From the NCBI GenBank assembly GCA_021442155.1, contig CM038222.1, positions 56,663,352-56,727,351 of the forward strand: a stretch of DNA of 64,000 nucleotides, read 5' to 3'. Below the pieces are notes generated by a model. That model saw only the letters and a program-made list of their open reading frames with translations. It was not told the DNA's origin and did not search any database. Positions 48,440 through 60,479 of this stretch are shown one piece after another. The stretch's first letter is position 1; each line of letters starts with the position of its first letter. A program made the translations under genes and the position numbers. Source of the DNA: Cymbidium sinense (lineage: Eukaryota; Streptophyta; Magnoliopsida; Asparagales; Orchidaceae).

Positions 48440-48640
48440 ATAAAAAAAATTAAGTCTTGAGCTTTGGAAAATGATCTCGGGGCTAAACAATGTTTGCGAG
48501 GAAGTTGTCGAGACAGCCACCAACAACAGCAATGAACATGTGAGCAGCCTTGTGCACCCGCAAGCACAGTATACGTGTCGTGATATATATATATATTGGT
48601 CGCCTATATGGAGGCGTGTTATAGGAGGATGGGGTGTTGT
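48440..48640 (+). other. GC-richer island, possible gene scrap
   Basis: A short GC-rich block in AT-rich surroundings has a plus-strand open stretch of about 55 codons (ELWKMISGLNNVCEEVVETA, then HPQAQYTCRD). A minus-strand frame over the same bases is also open (HMFIAVVGGCLDNFLANIV before a stop). Neither is recognised, and the two strands cannot both be coding. Confidence 0.2.
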
Positions 48641-48989
48641 GTAAGCCCCCTAAATAATTATTTTTTTAATACAGACTTTTTTTTTAGTTTAAAAAATGAA
48701 ATGGCTTTTTTATTTATAGAATTTAAAGAATCAGACTTCTCTTATAAATACCTCAATAAAATCAGAAAAAATCACATCACTCTCTCTTCTTCTGATTTTC
48801 TCCACTATTCTGTATAAATAGTGCACAATTTCCTCTTCATAAGGTTCAGTTCATCTCTTTTTCCTCTAAGGCTTTTGCCCACAACATGCAAATTATTTAT
48901 TTTTTTATCTTTTAAAGATCTTGTCCCCTCAACGGTGGTATAAATTTGTGAGTGAAAATAATCTTTTTTTTCAGACTTATATTTTGAAA
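48641..48989 (+). promoter_or_regulatory. LTR-like promoter segment with TATAAATA
   Basis: CTGTATAAATAGTGCAC near 48809-48825 and a second TATAAATA near 48744 precede CT-rich sequence. 'ggtggtataaatttg' near 48934 recalls, weakly, the TGGTATCAGAGC primer site of copia elements. A ~300-bp copia-type LTR is possible but unproven. Confidence 0.25.
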
Positions 48990-49392
48990 GGATTGTAAAT
49001 CAAATAGCTGAAAAGTGAGTTTAACTCTTCTGATCAATCCTCCAGAATAAAAAGTGAATTTAAAGAAACTATTTTTTAGAGAAATATGAGTAAGACAAGG
49101 TGATTCAAGTTCAGTTGAGAAGTGGTAAAGTCTTACTATCATCATCAAAGAAGGGGAATTCAAATAAAGATAAAGGAAAATAAATTGAAGTAAACGAGGA
49201 TATCATTTCCAAAAATCCTAGAATAAAGCTTAAATCAAGAGAAAAGATAGATTATAATATTCAATCAAATCTCAGAAAGATCCCTGCATAATTAAGTGTG
49301 TATGAGGCTCTTTTAATGTCAAAAGAGCTCCGAGAAACTTTGATATAGTCTCTTAAAGATCTATGTAAGTGAACAAGACACTATGTTGTAGA
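48990..49392 (+). pseudogene. Plus-strand gag-protease linker fragment of a relative of N
   Basis: The sequence matches the reverse complement of N's 33620-34030 closely, e.g. 'tcaatcctccagaataaaaa' near 49034. It encodes NPRIKLKSREKIDYN and LSVYEALLMSKELRETLI with scattered stops. It stops abruptly where T's LTR begins. It is the opposite way round to T's own coding region, so it belongs to a different element into which T was probably inserted. Confidence 0.75.
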
Positions 49393-52239
49393 GTTTCCTA
49401 GAATGAGCGGATTTCCTATAGGCAGTTTGATTGGAATGTCAATGAAATTTTCAGAAGGCAGATGAGATAGTAGATAAGACACTACCCAGAGATTTCACCC
49501 TTATTTTGCGATGACTTTAGATCTGGTTCTAGGTTTCCTATAGACACAAGCACCTATAGTTAATTACCACTCTTAATGATGAGAGAGAAATTTCAATTAA
49601 GGCTAGTCGTTAAATTGCTAATTATTTAACGTATAGTAGTAACATGTGGAGTTTAAAATTTTGAGATTATGAAATTCAACATTTTAACTTAAAATAGATG
49701 GTTGGTGGAATGATGATGTGCTTGATCTAGATCCCACGATTCTCTCATCCCGGGCTATCGTGATCCCTAGTTTACTTACTCAGAGGAGGTAGTCAACCCA
49801 ACCTGACGGAAAGATCCTTATCAGCAGCTATGGGTTGCGTCATCCAAGTAATCCTTGTAAACCTAGGGTGATGTTTATCTAAGGAGATAATTTTAAGTCT
49901 ACCTAAGCTGATAAAGGACTATTTGCCCTATCATGTGTATCATATGATTCACATCTGAAGGTATGTATAAAATATAATGCTACGCCGCGTGATCGTAATA
50001 TAATGGTGTCATTTAGTGACAGCCACCCGATTAGAGAACTTTAGTTGTAACTGCATCATATGTGGAGCCTACTGACCAAACCACACAGACAGAGGACACG
50101 AGCCACGTCCTTGCTTGCATGGGATAGATTCTGAGTGAATATAGAAATACATTTGATTTGATATTGAATCCTTTGTAAGCTAGAGTTTTTTTAATTTGTC
50201 ACCTTTAACAAACAGTTGTGGAAGGTGGGTTGAATTATAGCTTTAAGTTCTTTTTAGATTGAATTTCATTTAAGAATTTAACACTTAATGACATATTAGA
50301 TTTTTGCATTTGGATTGATATTTAATTTACATTAATTTGATTTAAAATTGCAATCACATTTCGATAAAAGTATCCTCTCCGGTTGAAATCTTCATTCAAC
50401 ATAACCATCATCGCGGTTTATGAGTTTGCTTGATCATTTAATTTATTATTTCAGATCCCGTCGACTCTATTAGTTTAATAATAGGGATCAGATCTACTAT
50501 CATATGACAAAATTAGCTTCTCAGATATTTTGATAAGTTGAAATTCTTATTATAATTAGATTTTTAGGTTTTGTTAACCTGAACCCGGTCCTAAGACCAA
50601 ATTGGGAATCAAATCGCGTAGCATCCTCAGACATTAAGTTTAAGCATTTAACGTAGTGTCGGGGCCCATGCAACTGTATTTAAGAATGCTTGCATAATTT
50701 TAATACATTGAATTTGAGTTTTAGTCATACTTTATAATATGTGCAAGAGTTCAATCGGGCCTTAATTAACACCTTATGTTCACTTGTACGATGTGTTGTG
50801 AATCCGGTGGTATTTTTTTTAGATTATAACTCAAAATATTACTTGTATTTAGCTTGCTTATTGCCTTTTTTCATTCTCAACAATCATCTGGCCTATAGTT
50901 ATTAATGAGTTTTTGAATTTTTGTCAACTCACCATATTCAACTTTTGCTCTCCCCTATATGAATTGCTATGCCTCCTTCAAGCGAGCTTGTGCGAATTCA
51001 AGTTTTTTTATTCTTTTGATGCAAGAATTTAACTCTAGCACTCAACAAGTTTTATGCGTCTTAATTTTGCAGTTTCATTTCATTCAATATCAAATGTAAT
51101 TATCAAGTGTTCACTTAATTCTACTTATGCTTGTTGCTTGCTCATGAAATTGACACCTTGAATAATCAATAAGAAGCTTGTTCATGTTATTCAATAAGAT
51201 GTCAAAGTTCACTCATGCTAATACATAGGCTATCAAGCTTCATATAAATTCTTTAAATTTGATTGTGTTCAATTCAAATCATTTTTAGTTCACTTGGAAT
51301 AAGCCATAGTAATCTTAGTACTTATTGCCTTAGTCATATTCATGCTTATTGGATAGCTTCATAGTCACATCCATATTCATATAATAGCTATTAAACCCAA
51401 TTTAGATTCATTCTTAACTCCACATCAATTTTCATATTTATTTTAAAACTAGACTTCAAATTTATTTTAAGTCCCTAGTGAGTTTAGTATTAGCCTCCCC
51501 AAGTTTCAATTAAGGATTATTTGATTTTGAGGAATTTGAAAGAAAGAGAACTCACTTTACCATGGAATTAAGTTTGATATTCATCTGTATGTTTATTTTT
51601 TTTAGAAATTTCAATTAATTATTTTCAAATTTCATATTTTAGATTATCATATTCTTGGTATTTTAGATGAATCATGATTCCTTTTTTTTTTATTAAGTCT
51701 AAAATTTAGTCCAAATTTCGATAGCATTTCGGCATAGGGGTGCCACATCTAATAATTTGCCGCCACGCTGACGGACGGTTTAAACACCTCACGATTTTCA
51801 TTTCGTCACAACCTGATGAGCCTGACAAGGCCTTCATACCTGCATAAAAATAAATACATATGCATATATAGTTTCCATACACATGTTTCTTTACACATCT
51901 ACAACCAGCCATAATAATAAATTTGCAAGCCAGTATGACTAATCAGTGACTTGAAAGCGATGTAGGGAGATGCCAGCTACTATTTATTAGGCTAGGAAGG
52001 AATCAGTGGCTGCTGCGAATCCAACAATAACAGAAATGGAGAAAGGGGAAAGAGAGAAATGCCAAAAACCTAGAGAAACCCATGATGATGGAGTTCCTCC
52101 TCGGTTGTGATGAAAGGAAGGCTCGCATCTTAAGCTCGTGATTCTGCTGGATGAAATAGAACAAGGATCCAGATGAGGAAATAGGAAGGGAAATCAGAGA
52201 AGAAGGACTGGGCTTACAGTTTGAGGGAGATCGACGGGC

Positions 52240-53040
52240 TTGTGGCTTATGGCTAGCAATTTCCTTACGGCTGAGGGAGTCGGACGAAGAGGAGAAGAGG
52301 AAAATCGTGCAGTTTCCTTGCGGATGAGGCAGTCGGGCGAAGAGGAGAAGAGGAAATCACGAGTGTGGGCAGCAAAATTGAATGAAGTGCCTTTGGTTGC
52401 TTCTGTGCATGAAAAAAAGGGGAGGATCGTGCACGTGAGTAGTTAAGAATCAAGTGTGCTTGCCTACTTTGTGGTTTACTGTTGAGGAAGTTGGACGAGA
52501 GCCATTGGATTTCGGTCTTAACCGAACGAACCGAGCGAATCGAGCGAACCGAGCGAACCGAGTGAAGGAGTTTTGTGCATCAAAGAGGACCGAACCAACC
52601 CTTTTCTTGTTCTGCCAAGTGAGATCAGATCACAACCGAATGAAGTGCCTTCGGTTGTCTCTGTGCATGAAAAAAGGGGTGGATCATGCACGTGAGCAGT
52701 TGAGAATCGAGCATGCTTGCCTTCTTTGCGGCTTGCGGTTGAGGCAATGGGGTGAAGAGGAGAAGAGGGAAATCGTGCGGTTTCCTTGCGGTTGAGGCAG
52801 TCGGGCGAAGAGGAGAAGAGGGAAATCGTGCGGTTTCCTTGCGGTTGAGGCCATCGGGCGAAGAGGAGAAGAGGGAAAATTGCGAGTGTGGGCAGCAAAA
52901 TCGAATGAAGTTCCTTCGGTTGCCTCCATGCGTGAAAAAAGGGGAGGATCATGCGCGTGAGCAGTTAAGAATCGAGTGTGCTTGCCTTCTTTGCGGTTTG
53001 CGGTTGAGAGAGTCGGACGAGAGCCAAGGGCTTTCAGTCT
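52240..53040 (+). repeat. Nested minisatellites in T's LTR
   Basis: A 53-bp unit ('gcggtttccttgcggttgag' plus 'gcgaagaggagaagagg') repeats head to tail near 52772 and 52825, with another copy near 52305. A larger block that includes 'aaggggaggatcrtgcrcgt' occurs near 52410, 52670 and 52940. Frames at 52240-53099 on both strands are products of this repetition and not genes. Confidence 0.85.
52523..52566 (+). repeat. 9-bp minisatellite (CGAACCGAG)n
   Basis: About five tandem copies with occasional T or A substitutions. A single copy survives at 53478-53488, right after the MITE. Confidence 0.85.
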
Positions 53041-53042
53041 TA

Positions 53043-53472
53043 GGCTTCGTTTGGCTCAGATGTTGGCTTCCAAAAAAATTGGTTGATAAGTATTTTTAGG
53101 AAAACTTCCGTTCTTCTTTACGAGCTGAAAAGCTGAAGTTTAATGTTTGGATATATATTATTTTTCAAGAGTAATCCAAGCTTTCTTTTGATCGAATTTA
53201 AAAATAATATTATAAATGACTAAATTGCCCACTCTCTAATAATGCAAATACAGCACAACGTTTACTAAAAGGAGGATTATTTATGACATTTCCTTTCCTA
53301 AACCGCAGAGCGTAGTGCAAAAGGTATTTTCGTTTCTCTTTTTGAGATGGCACTAAAATATAGTTTTGGGAAAATGAAGTTTAATAAAGCTCTCTATTCA
53401 AACAGTAAAATTAAACACCTTTTCACGGCCTGAGAATCTAAACGCACCTAAAAAGTCTAGCCAAATGAAGCC
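53043..53472. mobile_element. 430-bp Tourist-like MITE
   Basis: Ends GGCTTCGTTTGGCT and AGCCAAATGAAGCC are inverted repeats with one mismatch in 14. They are flanked by TTA on both sides (53040-53042 and 53473-53475), the target duplication of PIF/Harbinger-type Tourist MITEs. The interior is AT-rich and non-coding. The sister repeat unit at 52511-52530 ('ttcggtcttaaccgaacgaa') shows the uninterrupted site, so the insertion postdates the tandem duplication. Confidence 0.85.
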
Positions 53473-54393
53473 TTAATCGAACGAACCAAGTGAAGGAGTT
53501 TTGTGCATGAAAGAGGACCGAACTGACCCTTTTCTTATTCTACCGAGTGAGATCAGATCACAACCATCAAAATTTTCTTCCTCCTTTTTTGTCGGCTGTT
53601 AATAAAAGAAATTAGGGTCGGATAGGCTTACATAGGTATATGAATATGCCTTGTTAGTTTTTTAAGTGTTTAATTAGTCTCAATATGAATTTTATGGTGA
53701 CATTATTATATAATTAATATATATGTTGATTTTAGATTATTTTGATGTTCAGGATGCAGTCTTTTTTATGATCGGAGGCTGTTTGATTCAAGTCGACGTC
53801 GATTTGAGCTAATTAAGTTCAAAAATGCACATTATCCATTCAGATAGCTCGATATTTGTGTAGAATCATCTGAGTCGGTCTTAGATAGTCTCATTTGATT
53901 GATTTCAATGTTTCAAAGCTAACGACGTGATCAATTTCATAGATGAAAGTCATTTGGACATTATTGTAGCCTTCTGACTTTGATATGTGCAACATTACAT
54001 TGGAGAATCGATCTCTTAATTGGTTGACTATTATATTGTACAATATTTATATCCTGGTCAATTTCAATGTTCTAAATGTGATGGTGAAGTCCGTTCATCA
54101 ATCAGAGGTCGTTTAGGCATCATCGCAGCCTTTCGACTCTAATATGTGCATCGACACATTGGCCACTTGATCTCTTAATCGGTTGACCATTAGATTGTGC
54201 AATTTATATTCTGATCAATTTCATTGTTCTGAATGTGATGACATAGTCCTTTGGTCGATCATAGGTCATTTGGGCTGACTTTTGGCAATGTCTAGTGTAT
54301 TTCAGCTCTGATTTGCGTTCTGAAGCATCCGAAGTCGATCAAATTCATCTTATAGGCTCGATTCAACTTATGTAGCATATGTGGAGGTTAACA

Positions 54394-54404
54394 AACCTCC
54401 CCAA
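54394..54404 (-). other. Polypurine tract of T
   Basis: The minus strand reads TTGGGGAGGTT directly before the LTR start TGTTAACC. It is the plus-strand priming site for reverse transcription and confirms the leftward orientation. Confidence 0.75.
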
Positions 54405-56629
54405 CAAATGTAATTTGCACATGGAGTGAGTCATATTTGTTGAAAACTAATTGACCTCAATGATTTTTTTTCTTTTAAGGAGATTCTTCTCTCTTTTTTT
54501 GTTGAAATTTTACTTCTTCTTCCTTTTTTACTGCTTCTTAGTGTAACTCGTTATTTCCATTCTGCTTATGTTTTCTTATGCTGTCACCCATGTTCTTATA
54601 TACATTTTCTCTGATCATTTGATAGGAGAATGTTCAGCTGGAGGAGATTCGATGACTTATCATCTAGTGAGCATAGCAAAGAGGCTATTTGGTCGGAGAT
54701 TTACAGACACGATCATTATGGAGATGTTGATATAAGGGATAGGTTTGAGCAGCACACTGATATGTTAAAAGGCTGTGACCTTTACTATAGTTTCTTTGCG
54801 CAATCCTCCATACATCCATACTGTACTTCAGACTCTTTTGCTTTTGAGGATCCTACAGATTGGGTGACTACCATTAAACTGAAATACGAGGTCTACAATC
54901 CTCTAGATAGCACAGTAGCTCGGGTCAATTCTGGATATTATGATATTCTGCAACTTGCTTCTAATAGCATTGAGCAGATGAGACAGTCTAGACTTCTGAG
55001 CCACCATTAGTTACAGTCAAGCTCGTCAGACCTGCTTCGAGATTCACTTATTGGCAGGATTCATAGCCTTCCATATGGATACGTCACATGGGCAAGGTAC
55101 ATCTTACAGGCTCACAGAGACACTTTACAGACAGCTGGTATTTATGAGGTAGTATATGCATCCATATTTAATTTTAGTGGTATTCCCCCTGCTTGGGCTC
55201 ACAGAGTCGTAGAGTTTTGGGATACGAGCTGCAACACATGTCAGATAGGTCTAGAAAAGTTGACAGTTACACTTTGAGACTTATAGGTTCTGTTAGGCCT
55301 CCCAGTATTTGGCTATCGCTATAAAGAGTGTGTTCCTCTTGACGAGGAGTTATTTCGTAGGTAGTCTTCAGATGACAGTGATCGTCGAGGTAGATAAGCT
55401 ATGCCACCTATTTATATTGATCTTCTGAGCCATTATCACTAGACCTTCAAAGCTTCTGGATATTCTAAGCATTCACGTACTACACTTCCAGCGAGTACAT
55501 GGATTCAGAGTTTCTTATAGGAGCGCGCTCTTTCTGAAGAGTCTATATTGCTACATGATCCTTTAGGATTGGGAGTGTCAGACATTAGTAGTTTGTCTGA
55601 GGATACTGTTGAGCCTTCTTCACTAGTTGGGTACACTTCTCTAGCTATACATGATTTGAACGAGGAGTTATTTTTAGCAGGCTTCATAACTACTTGGCTT
55701 TGCATTTTTGTGCTCCCAATTACAGAGAGATCTATGTGCCCAGCTGTTCTATTAGCATCCAACAGGATTTAACGAGGTGAGCGTATCTCATTAGGCCCAG
55801 TAGTGTTAGCTAGAGTTTATAGAGTTCTTGGGGTGATTTCTGAGGCTGATTTGTCGGATAGACGTGATGTTACCTTACCATGGTAATACTTATATGTTTG
55901 GATTCACCTTTATATACATGGTGCTTTTTTCCTATTTTGAGTGCCCAACATACTTTTTAGAGCGAGGATATCCCATAGTTATTTAGTTGTACCAAGCATC
56001 ATCTACTTTTATGAGAGATCAGATATGTTTATTCTTCTTTACACCTCACTTGGTCAGAAATCGATTCTTGCTAGTTCTCTAGCCAGATACAGTTGGTTTA
56101 CCACCAGACTTGATAGAGTGACCCTACTGACGGCCTCGATGAGAGTGGTAGAGCTTTACTACTTTGTAGTTAATGAACATTGAGAGTGGCTAAGTACCTT
56201 TTCAGCATATGTCCTAGCTGGTTGTGTTATAGATTTGGTCAATTTGTTATCATTGAGGGCTATCAGCCTAACCGTGTTGCATGATAGTTCAAATTTTCTC
56301 AGTCTACTACTCATGATGGTTGACCATTCATCCCAGGGATAGTAGATGTCAGGAAGACTAGGAAAGTGCCTCTTGAGACACGTTACTATGCTACTTATAT
56401 AGTTTGGCTACATTTATTGAGGCTTCGTACCGGTTCTCATTTCGGATAGCTCCTCTGTGTAGTCACATAGGGGTCAGCTGTACTCATCTCACTTGGGTAT
56501 AACTGTCTTTTGGTCTTTTCCTAGAGTGTGGTACCAAGGGATATGAGCATAGGGTGAGGTCTTTGGGAGTTCCTCGAAGTCAGAGGACCCATCATCGGTC
56601 ACCATCGGTAGGAGATAGCGGCGCTAGAG

Positions 56630-56732
56630 GTATAATCAGTATCTTACTCTCTTTCAATACTTCTGACATCTTTTTTGTTGTATCTTTAAAATATATTCAG
56701 TGTATTTTATATTTTAGTTCGATTCATGATAG
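56630..56732 (+). other. Intron 1 of T's PMD gene (103 nt)
   Basis: CTAGAG|GTATAATC to TTCATGATAG|ATG, the same position and borders as N's intron 1. Confidence 0.65.
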
Positions 56733-57176
56733 ATGCAGTAGTTGATGAGCAGGTTAGGGCTGAGGACACCACTCCTCATAGCAAAGTTTGAGCTAGGAAT
56801 TCTGCTATTAGCTATACTGAGATTCCTTCAGCAGCTCACAAATGTAGGTACAATTAGCCTACATAGCCTGTTCGAGCTTTAATTGATTATTCCATGAGTC
56901 CACTTCCACGACCTGACTTCCTCGATGAGGTGCCGTGCTATTACTAGATATTACTTTGAGGAGACTTTGAGCCATCTTGATTCTCATGCCTGAGTCACTT
57001 TCTTATCGAGCCTTAATCTGTCCATTGTCCTGGGGAGACTTCCGAGGTCAGATACCTCGTACCTAGTGGAGCTTCTATCGAGCCAGCACGTAGCCCTCAA
57101 GCTTATTAGATAGTGAAAGTCACTGAGGAATGTGCCACTTATGACACACTGGTTCAGTCAGATTCACCATGTTCAG

Positions 57177-57266
57177 GTACTTTACTTCATCTCTTTATTC
57201 TTTAGTTGCACTTCTTTACATTTATTGCTCAACTTTATGTTGATTATTTTCATTTATTTCTTGTAG
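57177..57266 (+). other. Intron 2 of T's PMD gene (90 nt)
   Basis: TTCAG|GTACTTTAC to TTTCTTGTAG|TGCC, the same length and splice sites as in N. Confidence 0.7.
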
Positions 57267-57961
57267 TGCCTGAGATGGGTTACGAGTTTGAGATCTACCA
57301 CCGATATCCGTCTTCACCAGATCCACGTGACAGAGGCATGCATAATTATAGCTTAATATTTTTGAGGGATGTGATCTCTAGGCTTACTCCGAGCTCACTA
57401 GAGTCACTAGACCTGTTCACATCATATGCGAACATCATTCTGGATCTTCTAGCTCGAACTGGTTTGGAGGAGCAGGTTCTCAGGTACTTAGAGGCTTTTT
57501 GTAGAGACGTAGAGTTTTTGATCCACCAGATGACATCACTCAGTATCATCCGCTCCAGCCCTTCATTAGTATAGCTTTAGGAGTAAATTAGGCTCCGCAG
57601 AGAGGCGGCTGACCTAGCACATGTTGAGTTTGAGGAGAGTGCTAAGACTCTACGACACTACCTTAAGGGATTGATAGATGCTACTTTTGAGTTAGATAGA
57701 CTGACTACCAGGATCAGAGAGTTGTGGAGGGATCTCATGAGTGTGATATCCTGCAAGTCAGACTTTCATTCTGAGTAGGATAGAAGAGCTCGAGCCATAG
57801 AGCAGGAGCAACGCCGTTACCAGATACACCACCTAGCTATGTTGGATGCTAAGGCTGCTTTGACCAGAGTTGCAGAGGCTTTACATTTGGTTGAGAGTGA
57901 GCATCAATTTTTAGTAGTTTATTCAGCACAGCTTCAAGACTTATAGTCTAGGTTTCCATGA

Positions 57962-59064
57962 TATACCTTTTCTTTTTATCTCTTTTTTTTATCAGGCATG
58001 TATTATCTTATTGTCTTAGTGGAAAATCAGTGTTTCTCTCTTCTTTTATTTTGTACTACACTTGAGATTTTGTATCTTCATCTTTGCATATTTTTGAGAT
58101 ATTTTACACAGATGCTATTTTAAGGATAAATTTTCTTCTATAGTCTTGTTTATAGTTCACTAGTCAGTTAAGAGAACTTTTAATTTTGAATCACTTTGGT
58201 ATGTTAAGTGAAGTCAGCTTTGGGCAGAATATCTATTGTCATCGAACTAGTAACCAGGGGCTCTACCACTATGGCCGTTCCTTATGGCTTGTTGAGTGGG
58301 AAGAACAGTCAGCAATTCGGCCATATTTGGGCTTATTGAGTCCAATGGTCAGGACCCACTTAAGTCTTAGACTTGAGCTGTGAACGGACTTACACTTTCC
58401 CAACTTAACAATATCAAGGTTTACAAATTTGACATCCTGTCACTTGACTTTTAGGACTATTACAAGTATAGAAGATGAATCTTTCAACTGCCCTCACTTG
58501 AATTTTAGAACTATTACAAATATAGAAGATGAATCTTTTAACTGTAGAGTCATCTTGTGTGCAGCTTATTTAAATATACATTTTCACTATTCAGGATGCT
58601 TAAAAGTATCTTTATTACGAGGATTTTAGAGTAATCAAATGGGGATCTTGACTCAAAGCACGATGTATACCCAAATCAGAATATATTCAAGGGTCTCGTC
58701 TTATAGCACGATGTCAACCTATATGAAAATGAAGAAACGTCCCTTATCTTGCATGGGGAATTCAAAAACACATTTGAAAGAATTTTAAGATGAAATTGAG
58801 CAAACACATCAATATTTGAGTTGATATATTTTCTCTTAAGAGAGCATAACACATAATATTGATTTCACATATATATATATATAATCTAAAAAAAATAGGC
58901 TCAAATTTTGATATCGGTGTACTTTAGAAAATTTTTATCGTCTTGATTATATATATTTATTTAGGGATCTCAGCATGAAGCACGAAGTCAACCTAAATAA
59001 ATAAACATAAAAAATGCCCCCTGTCTTGTAGGGGGATTTCTATTGTACCTGGAGGACGTATTCA
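57962..59064. other. Convergent 3' region of T
   Basis: Collinear with 27697-28777. It contains a local 70-bp direct duplication ('attacaartatagaagatga' near 58459 and 58512) and the hairpin CCCCCT/AGGGGG at 59017-59035. No gene is seen. Confidence 0.5.
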
Positions 59065-60300
59065 TCATGTATAATACTTTTTCAAGTATCAACCATTAAT
59101 TGATGACATTGGTCTTTCACCCTTTAGGCCAATGAGTTAGTATGCCCTTCCTTGATACTCTTTCTCAATGAAGAAAGGACCCTCCCAATTAGGCTCAAAT
59201 TTATCACCAATTCTTCAATTAGAAATAATTGGTCTTCTCAATACCAAGACCAATTCCCCCTTTCGAAATATTCGAGGTCGCATTGTATGCTCAAACGCTC
59301 TAGACATCTTTGCTCGATAAACTTCCAAATTTTAATGAGCTTGCAATCTAACTTCATTAAGTGCGTCGAGCTCCTCCATTCTCAATTGGGCATTTTGATA
59401 TTCAGTTAGATTGTATTAGATGGCTACTCAAAGTGAAGGAAACTTAACTTCAAGCAGAAGGACCGCCTCGGTTCCAAATACTAATGAATAATGAGTGGCT
59501 TTAATCGGTATTTTGTAGGTAGTTCGATACATCCATAATGCCTCTATCAGTTTTGTATGCGATTCTCTCTTATTTTTAGTGAGAATCTTCTTGACTAACT
59601 TAACTGATGTCTTGTTAAAAGCTTCTGTCAAACCATTTACCCTTGGATTATATATTGAATAATATCACCAATCAATTTTGTGTCGATAGACGAATATATA
59701 AATCTTTGTATTTTTGAAAGCTGTACCATTATCAAAAATTATTCGATGCAACGCTCCAAATCTATAGACCACATTATGCATAAAGAGGTTAATCATTCGA
59801 TCACTAGTAACTTTTTTAAATGGGGTAGCTTTAGCCCACTTAGAGAAACAATCAATTGTTGCTAGGATGAAGTGGTGTCTAGTTGATGACGGTGGATCAA
59901 TTGGTCCAATTACATCTATACTCTAACATTCAAATGGCCGGGATACTATTATTGGGTGTAATGGATTTGAAGGTTGGTGGATTGTATTCCTATGTACTTG
60001 ACATTCATGGCACTTCTTAGCATGATTGATACAGTCTCTCACCATAGATGGCCAGTAATAACTCATCCTTTCGATATTTACTGCCATCTTGGGACCTGAC
60101 TGATGTGCACCACAAAGTCCTTCGTGAACTTCAACCATTACTCTGCTAGCTTCATTTGTATTTAGGCATCGTAGCCACATTTTTTCAAATGATCTTCGAT
60201 ACAAAGTATTGTTGATGAAAGCATAGCACAACATTCTCTTCTCGTTTTGAGTTGCCAATGATTTATTATTTATTAATTTACCTTCTTTAAAGTAGTCAAT
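59065..60300 (-). pseudogene. Integrase of T (broken)
   Basis: The zinc-finger part (59923-60258) is open, with TLYRRSFEKMWLRCL, EGLCGAHQSGPKMAV, YYWPSMVRDC and CHECQVH, and runs into PFEC, where a stop follows. The core continues with AEAFNK-type TEAFNKTSVKLVKKILTKNK (59428-59631) and TEAVLLLEVKFPSL. The end SINGxYLKKYYT and its stop at 59065-59067 are intact. Catalytic blocks are present but split by stops. Confidence 0.8.
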
Positions 60301-60479
60301 GAAGGGCTATCTCCAATCATGTGGCTCTTCTACTATAAAGGCTTCTCATTGCTTTTTTGAAGCAATGGCATGCTTAGGTTATCTTGGTATAACTACTTAT
60401 CAATTTTGAGGAGTATGAAGAGCAATTTGAATCGCATCATGCTGTGTCGAATTTGATAACCCCTCTACCTATGGGGATT

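Larger units (their letters stand above)
49387..54393 (-). repeat. 3' LTR of T (about 5.0 kb)
   Basis: Similarity to N's LTR is clear from about 49428 ('agatagtagataagacacta') and recurs along the unit to 51940. The first ~40 bp are diverged, so the left edge is approximate. The right end GGTTAACA (54393) is sharp. The right half is longer than in N because of nested tandem repeats, a MITE and the 168-bp-type units shared with 15020-15775. Confidence 0.8.
54630..57961 (+). pseudogene. PMD protein gene, antisense in T, broken
   Basis: Same gene as in N. It starts MFSWRRFDDLSSSEHSKEAI (open to 55010), then continues after a CAG-to-TAG stop with YGYVTWARYILQAHRDTLQT, GIYEVVYASIFNFSGIPPAW, LGLPVFGYRYKECVPLDEEL, FITTWLCIFVLPITERS and VLARVYRVLGVISEADL. 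These blocks are typical of the plant mobile domain. Introns are called at 56630-56732 and 57177-57266, and the stop is TGA at 57959. The third exon opens with MGYEFEIYHRYPSSPDPRDR and ends with a heptad-rich tail. T is less damaged than N in the first 130 codons and more so later. Confidence 0.78.

Noticed and set aside
52240..53099. Five overlapping frames of 62-144 codons, arginine-rich or leucine-rich
   Set aside because: All are read-throughs of the 9-bp and 53-bp minisatellites; both strands are open because of repetition, and one frame runs into the MITE.
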